Shown here piece after piece: positions 7,504 to 14,823 of a DNA stretch of 18,274 bases. The translations under genes were made by a program, and so were the position numbers. Origin of the DNA: Pleionea sp041591085. Its GTDB lineage: Bacteria; Pseudomonadota; Gammaproteobacteria; Enterobacterales; Kangiellaceae. How positions within the stretch are numbered: position 1 is the stretch's first letter; each line of letters begins with the position of its first letter. The notes under the pieces were generated by a model. That model ran no database searches and was not told where the DNA came from. It saw nothing but the letters and a program-made list of their open reading frames with translations. The stretch spans positions 1 to 18,274 of the forward strand of contig JBFHSP010000040.1 in the NCBI GenBank assembly GCA_041591085.1, given 5' to 3'.

Positions 7504-9756
7504 ATGGGAAAAGAGCAAACATCGCTTACAGCAACAAGGTTGCTGATAGAGAATGCGGGATGCGCTAGTTGTGTCGCAAAAATTGAAAGTGCACTCAATT
7601 CCCATGACGGAGTTGAAAGTGCGGTGATGAATTTTGCAGATCGCAGTGTCAGTGTATCGAGCTATTACGATTCAACTCATTTAATAGAAATCCTTGATAA
7701 AGTAGGCTATCAGGCTCGTGAACTTGCTTCTGATGATTTAAGCGAACAGATCGAATTGCAACAGCAACTCGACCAAAAAGCCTTTCGTAATCAGATCGCA
7801 CACGCTCTTATTGCCATTGTATTTGGCGTAATACTCATGCTGTATGGCATGGTGTTCGACTCTATGTTGATTCTCTCAAATAATGATCAAATCGTTTGGG
7901 GTGTTTTGGGTATTATTACTTTAGCCGTGATGTTCTTCACTGGCTCTCACTTCTTTGTCAATGCTGGGCGCAGCTTAAGATATCTTCAATTCAACATGGA
8001 CACTTTAATCGCGTTAGGAACAGGGTTCGCTTGGATTTATTCGGGATTAGTGGTTGCGATCCCAGAGTCGTTTCCTATGGTTGCTCGCCATGTATATTTT
8101 GAGGCGGCGGTGATGATCATTGGATTTATAAACCTGGGTAAGGCGCTTGAAATTAGAGCAAGAGGCAAGTCTTCCGAAGCCATTAATAAGTTGCTAAATC
8201 TTCAAGCGAAAACGGCTTCGATTGTAAAAGGCGATTTAGAGATCGTAATTCCAGTAGCAAGTCTAAAACAAGGCGATGTTATTCGTATTAGGCCAGGCGA
8301 CAAAATTCCGGTCGATGGAGTGCTCGCAGAGGGTCTCAGCTATGTCGATGAGTCTATGTTAACCGGAGAGCCTACGCCTGTTGCCAAACAACCAGGAGAC
8401 TCTGTAGTTGGCGGTACGGTTAATCAACAAGGGGCTTTTTTAATGCGTGCTGAACAAGTTGGAAGCGAAACAGTGTTAGCTCACATTATCGCAAGCGTTC
8501 GCAATGCACAAAACTCTAAACCTGAAATTGGTAGACTCGCTGATCAAATATCAAGTGTCTTTGTGCCTGTGGTTATTATGATTGCTATTTTTAGCGCAAT
8601 CATTTGGAGTTTGTTTGGACCCGAACCAAAAGTGACTTACGCTTTTGTGGTTGCAACCACTGTGCTAATCATTGCATGTCCTTGTGCATTAGGTTTAGCT
8701 ACCCCTATGTCTTTAATTGTTGGTATTGGAAGAGCTGCTTCAAAAGGAATATTGATAAGACAAGGGGATGCGCTCCAAACCGCATCAAAAATTTCAACGG
8801 TGGTGCTTGATAAAACTGGAACGGTCACAGAAGGCAAACCAAAAGTAACTCATATAGACACCATTGATGGTTTTTCTGAATCAACCTTATTGCAATATGC
8901 TGCAAGTATTGAGGTGATGTCTGAGCATCCACTGGCTAGAGCGATTGTTGAGCATGCAAAATCAAAGAAGTTACCACTTTTAAAAGTTGAAAATTTTAAT
9001 TTATATACTGGAGCGGGTATTTCCGCTGAGCTCAATCAAAAAAGAATTGCGGTGGGTAATGAGAAACTGATGACTGATCTTAAAATCGCTCACCAAAAGG
9101 CAGCCCTGCGAGTTGATCAACAAGCGATCCTTGGAAAAACATCCGTGTTTGTTGCAGAACATGATCGAGTTGTGGGAGTTATTTCTATTGCCGATCCCAT
9201 CAGAAAAGACTCTAAAGAAGCCATTGCAGTGTTACATGCTATGGGTATATCAGTCGTTATGCTAACGGGCGATAATTCCATAACGGCTAAAGCGGTTGCT
9301 GAAAAAGTCGGCATATTAAAAGTGATAGCCGAGGCGACTCCGCAGAAAAAACTCGATGTCATTACTAAGCTCCAAAGTCAAAATGAAGTGGTGGCAATGG
9401 TCGGTGATGGCATTAACGATTCGCCCGCTTTAGCTAAAGCCAATGTAGGAATTGCGATGGGAGAGGGAACCGACATCGCGATTGAGAGCGCTGATATTAC
9501 ATTGCTGAGAAACTCGTTGCATGCAGTGGCCGACTCTATTTCAGTGAGTAAAGCAACACTTAGAAACATTAAACAAAATTTATTTGGTGCATTTATCTAC
9601 AACTCTTTCGGGATACCTATTGCCGCTGGCGTGTTGTATCCTTTTACAGGAATGCTGTTGAATCCGGTTGTGGCTGCTATTGCAATGGCTTTTTCTTCTG
9701 TTACCGTTGTTGCAAATTCAAATAGGTTAAACCGACTTTGGAAATCGAACGTATAA
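7504..9756 (+). CDS. copA: Copper-exporting P1B-type ATPase
   Basis: Inner-membrane pump of 750 residues that expels Cu+ from the cytoplasm using ATP. One N-terminal heavy-metal-associated domain (about 11-75) carries the CASC metal site at 20-23; the usual GMTCASC lead-in is NAGCASC here. Membrane helices are followed by the actuator TGEP, the membrane copper site CPC at 392-394 (CPCALGLATP), the phosphorylated Asp436 in DKTGT, SEHPLA in the nucleotide domain, TGDN, and GDGINDSPAL from 634. The last helices hold YNSFGIPIAAG and MAFSSVTVVANS, whose Tyr-Asn and Met-Ser-Ser residues mark the Cu+ subclass rather than the Zn/Cd subclass. The ATG at 7504 has only a weak AAGTGAG ribosome site. No recognisable CueR-type operator is seen upstream. 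The gene is divergent from the CvpA-like gene and 105 bases ahead of nhaA. Identity is secure. Confidence 0.95.
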   Translation: MGKEQTSLTATRLLIENAGCASCVAKIESALNSHDGVESAVMNFADRSVSVSSYYDSTHLIEILDKVGYQARELASDDLSEQIELQQQLDQKAFRNQIAHALIAIVFGVILMLYGMVFDSMLILSNNDQIVWGVLGIITLAVMFFTGSHFFVNAGRSLRYLQFNMDTLIALGTGFAWIYSGLVVAIPESFPMVARHVYFEAAVMIIGFINLGKALEIRARGKSSEAINKLLNLQAKTASIVKGDLEIVIPVASLKQGDVIRIRPGDKIPVDGVLAEGLSYVDESMLTGEPTPVAKQPGDSVVGGTVNQQGAFLMRAEQVGSETVLAHIIASVRNAQNSKPEIGRLADQISSVFVPVVIMIAIFSAIIWSLFGPEPKVTYAFVVATTVLIIACPCALGLATPMSLIVGIGRAASKGILIRQGDALQTASKISTVVLDKTGTVTEGKPKVTHIDTIDGFSESTLLQYAASIEVMSEHPLARAIVEHAKSKKLPLLKVENFNLYTGAGISAELNQKRIAVGNEKLMTDLKIAHQKAALRVDQQAILGKTSVFVAEHDRVVGVISIADPIRKDSKEAIAVLHAMGISVVMLTGDNSITAKAVAEKVGILKVIAEATPQKKLDVITKLQSQNEVVAMVGDGINDSPALAKANVGIAMGEGTDIAIESADITLLRNSLHAVADSISVSKATLRNIKQNLFGAFIYNSFGIPIAAGVLYPFTGMLLNPVVAAIAMAFSSVTVVANSNRLNRLWKSNV

Positions 9757-9778
9757 TGTGATTTGTGTAAAAATAAAT

Positions 9779-9813
9779 AGCTGGACTAAAGTTATTGTTT
9801 AAACAAATCAGCT
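9779..9813. repeat. Double inverted repeat between copA and nhaA
   Basis: Outer arms AGCTG (9779-9783) and CAGCT (9809-9813) enclose a perfect 12-base palindrome TTGTTTAAACAA (9795-9806). The palindrome has the size and symmetry of a dimeric regulator site and lies 56 bases before the nhaA start, so it may be an nhaA operator. The outer arms could alternatively form a weak hairpin after copA. No T-run follows, so it is not a clear terminator. Confidence 0.4.
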
Positions 9814-9861
9814 TGATGAGTACTTAATTGAGCTTCAATTTTTAAATCGTAAAGGACAATC

Positions 9862-11070
9862 ATGATCAACACCCTTTTAGATGAATACAAAAGATTTATT
9901 AAACTAGAATCTGCCGGAGGTATCACTTTATTAATAGCGGCAATATTTGCGATCATTTTTGCAAATACAGGCTTAAGTGTTGCCTATGATCGAATAATAG
10001 AATTGCCAGTTAAAATCCAAATTGGCGAATTTGAAATAGCTAAACCATTGCTGCTTTGGATTAACGATGGTCTGATGGCTATTTTCTTTTTTCTTGTCGG
10101 CCTTGAATTAAAACGCGAGTTTTTAGAAGGCGAATTGTCCAATCCTACAAATTTAATTTTGCCAGGATTAGGAGCATTAGGCGGCATGTTGGTCCCTGCT
10201 CTCATTTACTTATGGTTTAACCATGATGATCCTATTGCGGTACAAGGTTGGGCCATACCTGCTGCAACCGATATTGCTTTTTCTTTAGGTATTTTAATGT
10301 TGCTTGGCAGTCGAGTACCGCTTAGTTTAAAAGTTTTCTTGGTGACACTGGCCATATTTGATGACGTGGGCGCAATTATAATTATTGCTCTTTTCTATAC
10401 CAGTCAAATCTCAATGGAGGCTTTAATTACGGCGGTCGTCTGTTTAGGAATATTGGCTGCTCTAAATAAAAAAGGCGTAGCAGATATCCCTTGGTATGTT
10501 TTCATAGGGATTGTGATGTGGGCGGCATTATTAAAATCCGGCGTCCATGCAACTTTGGCTGGAATTGCATTAGCGTTTTGTATTCCAATGCGAGACTCGA
10601 ATAATCCAGATTATTCACCGGTGAAACATCTAGAACACAGTTTGCACGGATTTGTTGCTTTTGTGGTACTGCCTCTGTTTGCATTTGTTAACGCGGGAAT
10701 AAGTTTTGCCGGAGTCACAACCGAGCAACTTTTTCACAATGTACCTTTGGGTATTTGGGCTGGATTATTTATTGGGAAACCCATAGGCATTCTCGGCTTT
10801 ATTTCAATTGCGGTTTTGTTTAAGTGGGTCAAGTTACCAAGCGATATTAATTGGGGAGCTTTGTTTGGATTATCACTTCTTTGTGGTATCGGGTTTACCA
10901 TGAGCTTATTTATTGGCGGCCTAGCATTCGAAGAAGCGGGGTTTCAAGATATTGGTAAACTTTTCGATGAAAGACTGGGTATTTTATTTGGCTCACTCAT
11001 GTCGGGTATTGCAGGGTTTATTATTTTAAAACTCTCTCTTAAAAATAATGTTCAGCCAACCAACAATTAA
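9862..11070 (+). CDS. nhaA: Na+/H+ antiporter NhaA
   Basis: Inner-membrane antiporter that exports Na+ (or Li+) in exchange for H+, important for sodium tolerance at alkaline pH. The 402 residues are close to the usual NhaA length of just under 400, with about a dozen hydrophobic helices. Family signatures are in order: LESAGGITLL near the N-terminus, NDGLMAIFFFLVGLELKRE, AATDIAFSLGILMLLGSRVP, and the paired aspartates at 167-168 in FDDVGAI, the ion-binding site equivalent to Asp163/Asp164 of the E. coli protein. LLCGIGFTMSLFIGGLAF near the C-terminus is also typical. The ATG at 9862 is preceded by AAAGGA at good spacing. It probably has its own promoter in the 105-base gap after copA, where the palindrome at 9795-9806 lies; no NhaR-like regulator gene is next to it. 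Identity is secure. Confidence 0.96.
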   Translation: MINTLLDEYKRFIKLESAGGITLLIAAIFAIIFANTGLSVAYDRIIELPVKIQIGEFEIAKPLLLWINDGLMAIFFFLVGLELKREFLEGELSNPTNLILPGLGALGGMLVPALIYLWFNHDDPIAVQGWAIPAATDIAFSLGILMLLGSRVPLSLKVFLVTLAIFDDVGAIIIIALFYTSQISMEALITAVVCLGILAALNKKGVADIPWYVFIGIVMWAALLKSGVHATLAGIALAFCIPMRDSNNPDYSPVKHLEHSLHGFVAFVVLPLFAFVNAGISFAGVTTEQLFHNVPLGIWAGLFIGKPIGILGFISIAVLFKWVKLPSDINWGALFGLSLLCGIGFTMSLFIGGLAFEEAGFQDIGKLFDERLGILFGSLMSGIAGFIILKLSLKNNVQPTNN

Positions 11071-11200
11071 CGAGCATGTATTCTGAATATGGAGCAATCA
11101 GAACTATTACTTAATACGGAGATAAACCAATCGCTTGCTCATTGAATAGCATTGGTGCAGCAAGCGGCTGTTGCTTTAGGGATGGCGTTAGTGGCACAAC

Positions 11201-11228
11201 AGTAATTTCCAGAGGTAGGGAAATTACT
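11201..11228. repeat. Perfect 10-base inverted repeat
   Basis: Arms AGTAATTTCC (11201-11210) and GGAAATTACT (11219-11228) are exact reverse complements around the 8-base loop AGAGGTAG. A related GTAATTAC palindrome follows within about 15 bases. The T-rich patch CTTTCTTTTT comes roughly 20 bases later, too far for a standard intrinsic terminator. It is either an RNA hairpin at the 3' end of nhaA mRNA or a protein-binding palindrome. Confidence 0.55.
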
Positions 11229-11271
11229 AATGAATGTAATTACTGCTAGTTCTTTCTTTTTGGAATTGATT

Positions 11272-11338
11272 AGACTGGTACTCACTCGAGTTTCAGTTAT
11301 TTATTCAAATCGAGCTTAATTTCAAGACAGTCCAGTCT
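11272..11338. repeat. Nested inverted repeat upstream of the acyltransferase operon
   Basis: Outer arms AGACTGG (11272-11278) and CCAGTCT (11332-11338) are exact complements. Inside them CTCGAGTTT and AAATCGAG pair with one bulged base, so the 67 bases can fold into one long interrupted hairpin. It ends 113 bases before the GTG start of the acyltransferase. A leader-RNA structure or operator is possible; the role is not shown by the sequence. Confidence 0.45.
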
Positions 11339-11451
11339 TAAATCAAGATTAAAAGGCTGGCTAACAAATAACGCAGCCAATTCAAACTTTTTTGATACTT
11401 CTATCGTCAAACCTTCGATTAACCACTAATAATTAAAAAAGGGACTGCCGA

Positions 11452-12870
11452 GTGATCTTTAATACACCTATATTTTTTGCTTTTTTCTTGGTGTTCTTCT
11501 TCTTTTACGGTTTTGTGTTTTTGAAACATAAGCCGAGAATCTACTTCTTATTGATAGCCAGTTTAGTGTTTTATGGCGCATGGAACTACCACTTTATTCC
11601 GTTGTTGGTTGGTAGCGCGGTGGCCGATTACTTTATTGCCCAGGCTATTTTTGCTGCTGGTAATGTACGCCATAAAAAGATGTTAGTGACGCTTTCTTTG
11701 GCTATCAATCTGGGTATTTTAGGATTATTTAAATACGCCGATTTTGTTTTAGAGTCGGTGGCCGACTTTATGCTGCTGTTTGGTTATCAAGCAAATATTC
11801 CTACTTTGGCCTGGGTATTACCGGTTGGTATTTCGTTTTATACCTTTCAAAGTCTTAGCTACACCATTGATGTGTATCGCGGAGATATGGAGCCTCGCAA
11901 AGGCTTAGTTGAATTTACCGCCGCATTGTCATTCTTTCCTCAATTGGTGGCGGGTCCTATTTTGCGAGCAAGGCAAATTTTGCCGCAAATGCATCAATTT
12001 AGTTTACCGAGCTGGCATGAAGCAAAGTATGGAATGTTATTAATTACCGCAGGTTTGCTTAAAAAGACCTGCGCCGATTTGCTCGCGGCGCCCGTTGCTA
12101 AAGCTTTTGCTGTACAAGAATCGGTAAGCTTACTGGAGTATTGGACCGGGGTGCTCGCATTTGCCGGACAAATTTATGGAGACTTTGCAGGCTATTCTGA
12201 TATGGCTATAGGCATTGCCTTATTGCTGGGTTTTAAAATACCTTTGAATTTTAGAGTACCGTATTTTGCAGTTTCCCCGGTAGATTTTTGGCGCAGGTGG
12301 CATATTTCTCTTTCAAGTTGGCTTCGCGATTATTTATATATTTCACTGGGCGGCAATCGAAATAATCATCGTACTCGAAATGTATTTATCACCATGTTAC
12401 TGGGCGGCTTATGGCATGGCGCTGCATGGACATTTGTCGCTTGGGGTGCTTTTCATGGCGTTATTATTACCTTAACCCATTACCTATCGACGTTACCAAT
12501 ATTTGCCGCATGGCATTCAGGCAATGGTCGCGGCATTATGGTTATTAAGTGGGCAATTACCTTTTATTTGGTGCTTATCAGCTGGGTGTTTTTTAGAGCA
12601 GAGTCACTAGCTGATGCAGGACAGATTTTGCTAGCCATGCATGGACTGGCTTCGGTCAGCTTGCCAATTGCAGAAACCGTGCAATGGATTATTTTTTCGT
12701 TGGTGGTTTTAGCGGTTGGTTTAATGCACTGGATGGATTCTGGCATTTTAAAAGGAGGCGAGCGATTTGTTGAAAAGCCTTGGTGGTTTTGGCCGTTGAT
12801 GGTGCTCGCACAAGCGGTATGCTTGCTCATTGGAGCGCCCAGTGATGAATTCATCTACTTTCAATTTTAA
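11452..12870 (+). CDS. MBOAT-family membrane-bound O-acyltransferase (AlgI/DltB-like)
   Basis: Multi-pass inner-membrane protein of 472 residues that should pass an acyl group, commonly acetyl, from the cytoplasmic side toward an extracytoplasmic acceptor such as a polysaccharide. The start is the GTG at 11452: the opening IFNTPIFFAFF is the typical family N-terminus, and AAAAAAGGGA lies upstream with a rather long spacing. The central signature DFWRRWHISLSSWLRDYLYI begins at Asp278, and the proposed catalytic histidine is His322 in GGLWHGAAWTF. SFYTFQSLSYTIDVYRG and ADFFPQ-like stretches (FFPQLVAGP) are also as in AlgI. It ends 11 bases before its SGNH partner, so the two are surely one operon. 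No glycosyltransferase or exopolysaccharide genes are adjacent, so the acceptor cannot be named. Family assignment is secure; substrate is unknown. Confidence 0.92.
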   Translation: MIFNTPIFFAFFLVFFFFYGFVFLKHKPRIYFLLIASLVFYGAWNYHFIPLLVGSAVADYFIAQAIFAAGNVRHKKMLVTLSLAINLGILGLFKYADFVLESVADFMLLFGYQANIPTLAWVLPVGISFYTFQSLSYTIDVYRGDMEPRKGLVEFTAALSFFPQLVAGPILRARQILPQMHQFSLPSWHEAKYGMLLITAGLLKKTCADLLAAPVAKAFAVQESVSLLEYWTGVLAFAGQIYGDFAGYSDMAIGIALLLGFKIPLNFRVPYFAVSPVDFWRRWHISLSSWLRDYLYISLGGNRNNHRTRNVFITMLLGGLWHGAAWTFVAWGAFHGVIITLTHYLSTLPIFAAWHSGNGRGIMVIKWAITFYLVLISWVFFRAESLADAGQILLAMHGLASVSLPIAETVQWIIFSLVVLAVGLMHWMDSGILKGGERFVEKPWWFWPLMVLAQAVCLLIGAPSDEFIYFQF

Positions 12871-12881
12871 GGAGAATAAAC

Positions 12882-14132
12882 ATGACTGATCCGTTAAACA
12901 GTGTATCTGAAATGCAGACTCCTTTAATGTCAAATGAAGCATCTCCTTCGGATTATCGCAGAATTAATTTAAAGATTTTTCTCAGCATTTTAGGTGGGAT
13001 GCTATTGGCATTGATCGCTATTCGACTGTTTGCAATGGCAATGGGCGCGAGTGGCGAAGCGTTTATTGGAAGACCCCTAGGTGCATTGAGTTACTTACCG
13101 CAAATTGTTCAAGAGCCAACTGATCAAGTGATGGTGTTTGGATCATCGATGGTTGATGCTGGTTTTTCACCGCGTCAGTTTGATCGGGAGTTAAAAGAGC
13201 AGGGGGTTGATATCAAATCATATAACTTTGGTTTTGGGGGATTAAATCCTTACTTTCAAGATCTGCTTGCTCGTAGAATTAAAGAACATTATTTGCAAAA
13301 TAATAAACGTCTTAAATTAGCGGTGATTGAATTTAATCCTTTTCAAACCACCCAAACTCGATATCAAGGATCTCTCGCTGCTATCGATGCTTATTTTGGA
13401 ATGCTAAGCAATGAGCAAGAGCGTTTTGATTTATTATTAGAAGATCCTACTCGAGGAATATTGGTTTATGACATCAAGTATTTAAGAGATAGCGTATCTG
13501 CCGAAATGGTCACGTTTTATTTTGGACAAGCTTTTCGAAGTGGGCGGCCAAAACCAAACATGGAGCCCGAAACTGAAGCAGAAGTGGCAAGACGTCGAGA
13601 CGTCAATGACAAGCTTGAAGGACGTTTCGAACAAGATTTTCCCGATTACGTCAACGAACCTTGGTCATTTGCGTGGCAAGGCGGCGGAACCATTCCCCAA
13701 GAGCGCAGTGACGAAACGGTTGAACTCATTCATGAATATTTTGCTTCATTGCGCACCGAATATCGGATGCAAGCGGATAAACTGTGGCGAGCACAATCGG
13801 CTGACATTATCGAGTTAAACTTCGAGCCCATTTTGGTGGAATCGTTTATTCGCATGGTTAAAGAGTTTCAGCAATTTTCCGATGCGGTTGAAATTATCAT
13901 GTTACCCAAAAACAGTCGCTATATTGTCAATTCACCTGAAGCATTGGCGAGGCAACAAAACGTTTTAAAGCAAATATATCAAGCAACGGGTGTAACGGTA
14001 AGAGACTTTCAAAACATTCCTGAAATAACGCCCGATATGTATTCCGATACGACTCATTTAGCTCGCTATAGCGGCGACGTAGCATTTACGCATTTTTTAG
14101 CAGAGTATTATGGCGAACTGCTTAAAAAGTGA
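12882..14132 (+). CDS. SGNH-hydrolase-like membrane-anchored partner of the O-acyltransferase
   Basis: 416 residues with one N-terminal transmembrane anchor (about 29-54) after a polar N-terminus, placing the rest in the periplasm. The SGNH layout is visible: FGSSMVDAGF with the nucleophile Ser in GSS at 87-89, NFGFGG (115-120) as the second block, and DTTHL (Asp389, His392) near the C-terminus supplying the Asp-His pair. Proteins of this shape beside an MBOAT enzyme complete the transfer of the acyl group to the glycan, as AlgJ/AlgX or DltD do for their systems. The ATG at 12882 has a textbook AAGGAGA ribosome site in the 11-base gap after the acyltransferase stop. The middle (about 125-340) is charged and not recognised; it probably holds glycan or partner contacts. 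The role is inferred from the fold motifs and operon; acyltransferase rather than esterase activity is an inference. Confidence 0.82.
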   Translation: MTDPLNSVSEMQTPLMSNEASPSDYRRINLKIFLSILGGMLLALIAIRLFAMAMGASGEAFIGRPLGALSYLPQIVQEPTDQVMVFGSSMVDAGFSPRQFDRELKEQGVDIKSYNFGFGGLNPYFQDLLARRIKEHYLQNNKRLKLAVIEFNPFQTTQTRYQGSLAAIDAYFGMLSNEQERFDLLLEDPTRGILVYDIKYLRDSVSAEMVTFYFGQAFRSGRPKPNMEPETEAEVARRRDVNDKLEGRFEQDFPDYVNEPWSFAWQGGGTIPQERSDETVELIHEYFASLRTEYRMQADKLWRAQSADIIELNFEPILVESFIRMVKEFQQFSDAVEIIMLPKNSRYIVNSPEALARQQNVLKQIYQATGVTVRDFQNIPEITPDMYSDTTHLARYSGDVAFTHFLAEYYGELLKK

Positions 14133-14151
14133 ATTATAACTATAATTAACT

Positions 14152-14210
14152 AGAAGCTAACTCAAAGAAGTTTGGTTTTTCATCTATAACGAGTTTTTGA
14201 GATGGCTTCT
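14152..14210. repeat. Imperfect inverted repeat after the acyltransferase operon
   Basis: Arms AGAAGCTAACTCAAA (14152-14166) and TTTGAGATGGCTTCT (14196-14210) match at 13 of 15 positions, and one of the two mismatches would be a G-U pair in RNA. It begins 20 bases after the stop at 14132, so it may mark the 3' end of the operon transcript. The following bases are AAACAAAAG, not a T-run, so it is not a standard intrinsic terminator. Confidence 0.45.
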
Positions 14211-14568
14211 AAACAAAAGTGAGATTTTGATCAAAATCATCAACTGTAAGGACAAAATTAAAAGGACAGCCCCTTTCTAGTCAATACTAGCTGGAGATTT
14301 GTAACAGTTTTTTGAACCTTAATTACAACCTTCGTCACACAGAATACTCTTGGGTTGTCACAAATTGAAATTAGAATGAATTGGGGTTCTAAGACTAAAT
14401 CTTTTTGCATAAAAGCCAGTACAAGTGAATTTGAGGATAGTCAGTATAGGCTTTTTAAACCTTAAGCTTTATCGTCTTTATGGCCTGTAAATCCCACCTT
14501 AGGCATTGAAGTGGCTCAGTTTAATTAGCCTATTGAGCGAGTCGTACTCTTAGGGCCTGGGCCATGAC

Positions 14569-14615
14569 TGACACTGGTACGATTACAGAGCGCATCGTAA
14601 CCGGATGTCATTTTT
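14569..14615 (+). terminator. Long hairpin followed by five T's: candidate intrinsic terminator or 3' end of a small RNA
   Basis: TGACACTGGTACGAT (14569-14583) can pair with ATCGTAACCGGATGTCA (14594-14610) around a 10-base loop. This gives 15 pairs including one G-U, with two single-base bulges. TTTTT follows at once at 14611-14615. The shape fits a plus-strand terminator, but the nearest upstream gene ended about 440 bases earlier, so it would terminate either a long 3' leader or an independent small transcript. No convincing promoter for such a transcript was found. Confidence 0.4.
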
Positions 14616-14744
14616 GATACTTATAATGCCCCAAAGACTGGGTTAGCCAAAGTGAGGAGAAGCCGCATCTATAAGCTCAAAGCCATTACTTGAGGTTTAA
14701 AATATATTTTAAATCGATGTGAATCAAATCAAACGGTTTTCGTC

Positions 14745-14750
14745 TATAAT
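14745..14750 (+). promoter_or_regulatory. Candidate -10 box for the STAS-like gene
   Basis: Exact TATAAT, placed so that transcription would start near 14757 and give a leader of about 65 bases before the ATG at 14823. The expected -35 region (around ATCAAA/AATCAA) is a poor match to TTGACA, so either the promoter is weak or an activator is needed. Confidence 0.4.
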
Positions 14751-14796
14751 TGAGCGAATGCAAAGGCTTACTCTTGTTTGAGGAAACTATTTAATC

Positions 14797-14823
14797 CTCT
14801 TTAAGTTAATACTCTTTAAGTTA
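14797..14823 (+). repeat. 12-base direct repeat spanning the STAS-like start
   Basis: CTCTTTAAGTTA occurs at 14797-14808 and again at 14812-14823 (15-base period). The A of the ATG start is the last base of the second copy. The repeat occupies the place where a ribosome-binding site should be and is pyrimidine-rich, so no Shine-Dalgarno is evident. Confidence 0.6.

Larger units (their letters stand above)
11071..11451. other. Non-coding gap between nhaA and the acyltransferase operon, with inverted repeats
   Basis: 381 bases with no convincing gene. It contains the two inverted repeats listed separately (11201-11228 and 11272-11338), a T-rich patch near 11251-11261 and an AT-rich leader just before the GTG start at 11452. 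Short open stretches occur, including an alanine-rich one ending near 11203, but none has a start with a ribosome site. The gap probably holds the 3' end of nhaA mRNA and the promoter of the next operon; no -35/-10 pair stood out. Confidence 0.5.
14133..14822. other. 690-base non-coding stretch rich in inverted repeats; possible decayed element or structured RNA
   Basis: No gene with a start and ribosome site is present. The flanks are AT-rich, but about 14440-14690 is visibly less so and reads open for short runs in several frames, interrupted by stops, as a decayed sequence or structured RNA might. Short inverted repeats: CTAGT/ACTAG at 14277-14290, TTGTAA/TTACAA at 14299-14328, TTAGAA/TTCTAA at 14371-14392, GAGGA/TCCTC at 14780-14799, plus the larger ones listed separately. 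A TATAAT at 14745 probably drives the next gene. The identity of the block is not recognised. Confidence 0.5.

Noticed and set aside
11120..11203. Alanine-rich open stretch (LVQQAAVALGMALVAQQ) ending in TAA downstream of nhaA
   Set aside because: It looks protein-like but has a stop just upstream, no ribosome site, no ATG at a sensible position and under 25 codons. It could be a remnant of a lost gene, but nothing supports that.
12564..12942. Minus-strand open frames of 64-96 codons over the end of the acyltransferase gene
   Set aside because: They lie opposite a gene with unmistakable family motifs, have no ribosome sites, and show no recognisable protein features.
13522..13818. 98-codon plus-strand frame inside the SGNH-like gene
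   Set aside because: It is an out-of-frame reading of the SGNH-like gene, with no ribosome site and no recognisable motif.
14505..14560. tRNA-like D-arm sequence (GTGGCTCAGTTTAATTAGCC)
   Set aside because: No acceptor stem closes around it, and no T-loop (GTTCRAN pattern) follows at the right distance, so it is not a tRNA gene.
14133..14822. Integron attC or IS110-type bridge RNA in the structured gap
   Set aside because: No GTTRRRY/RYYYAAC core pair in attC arrangement was found and no transposase or integrase gene is in the window.
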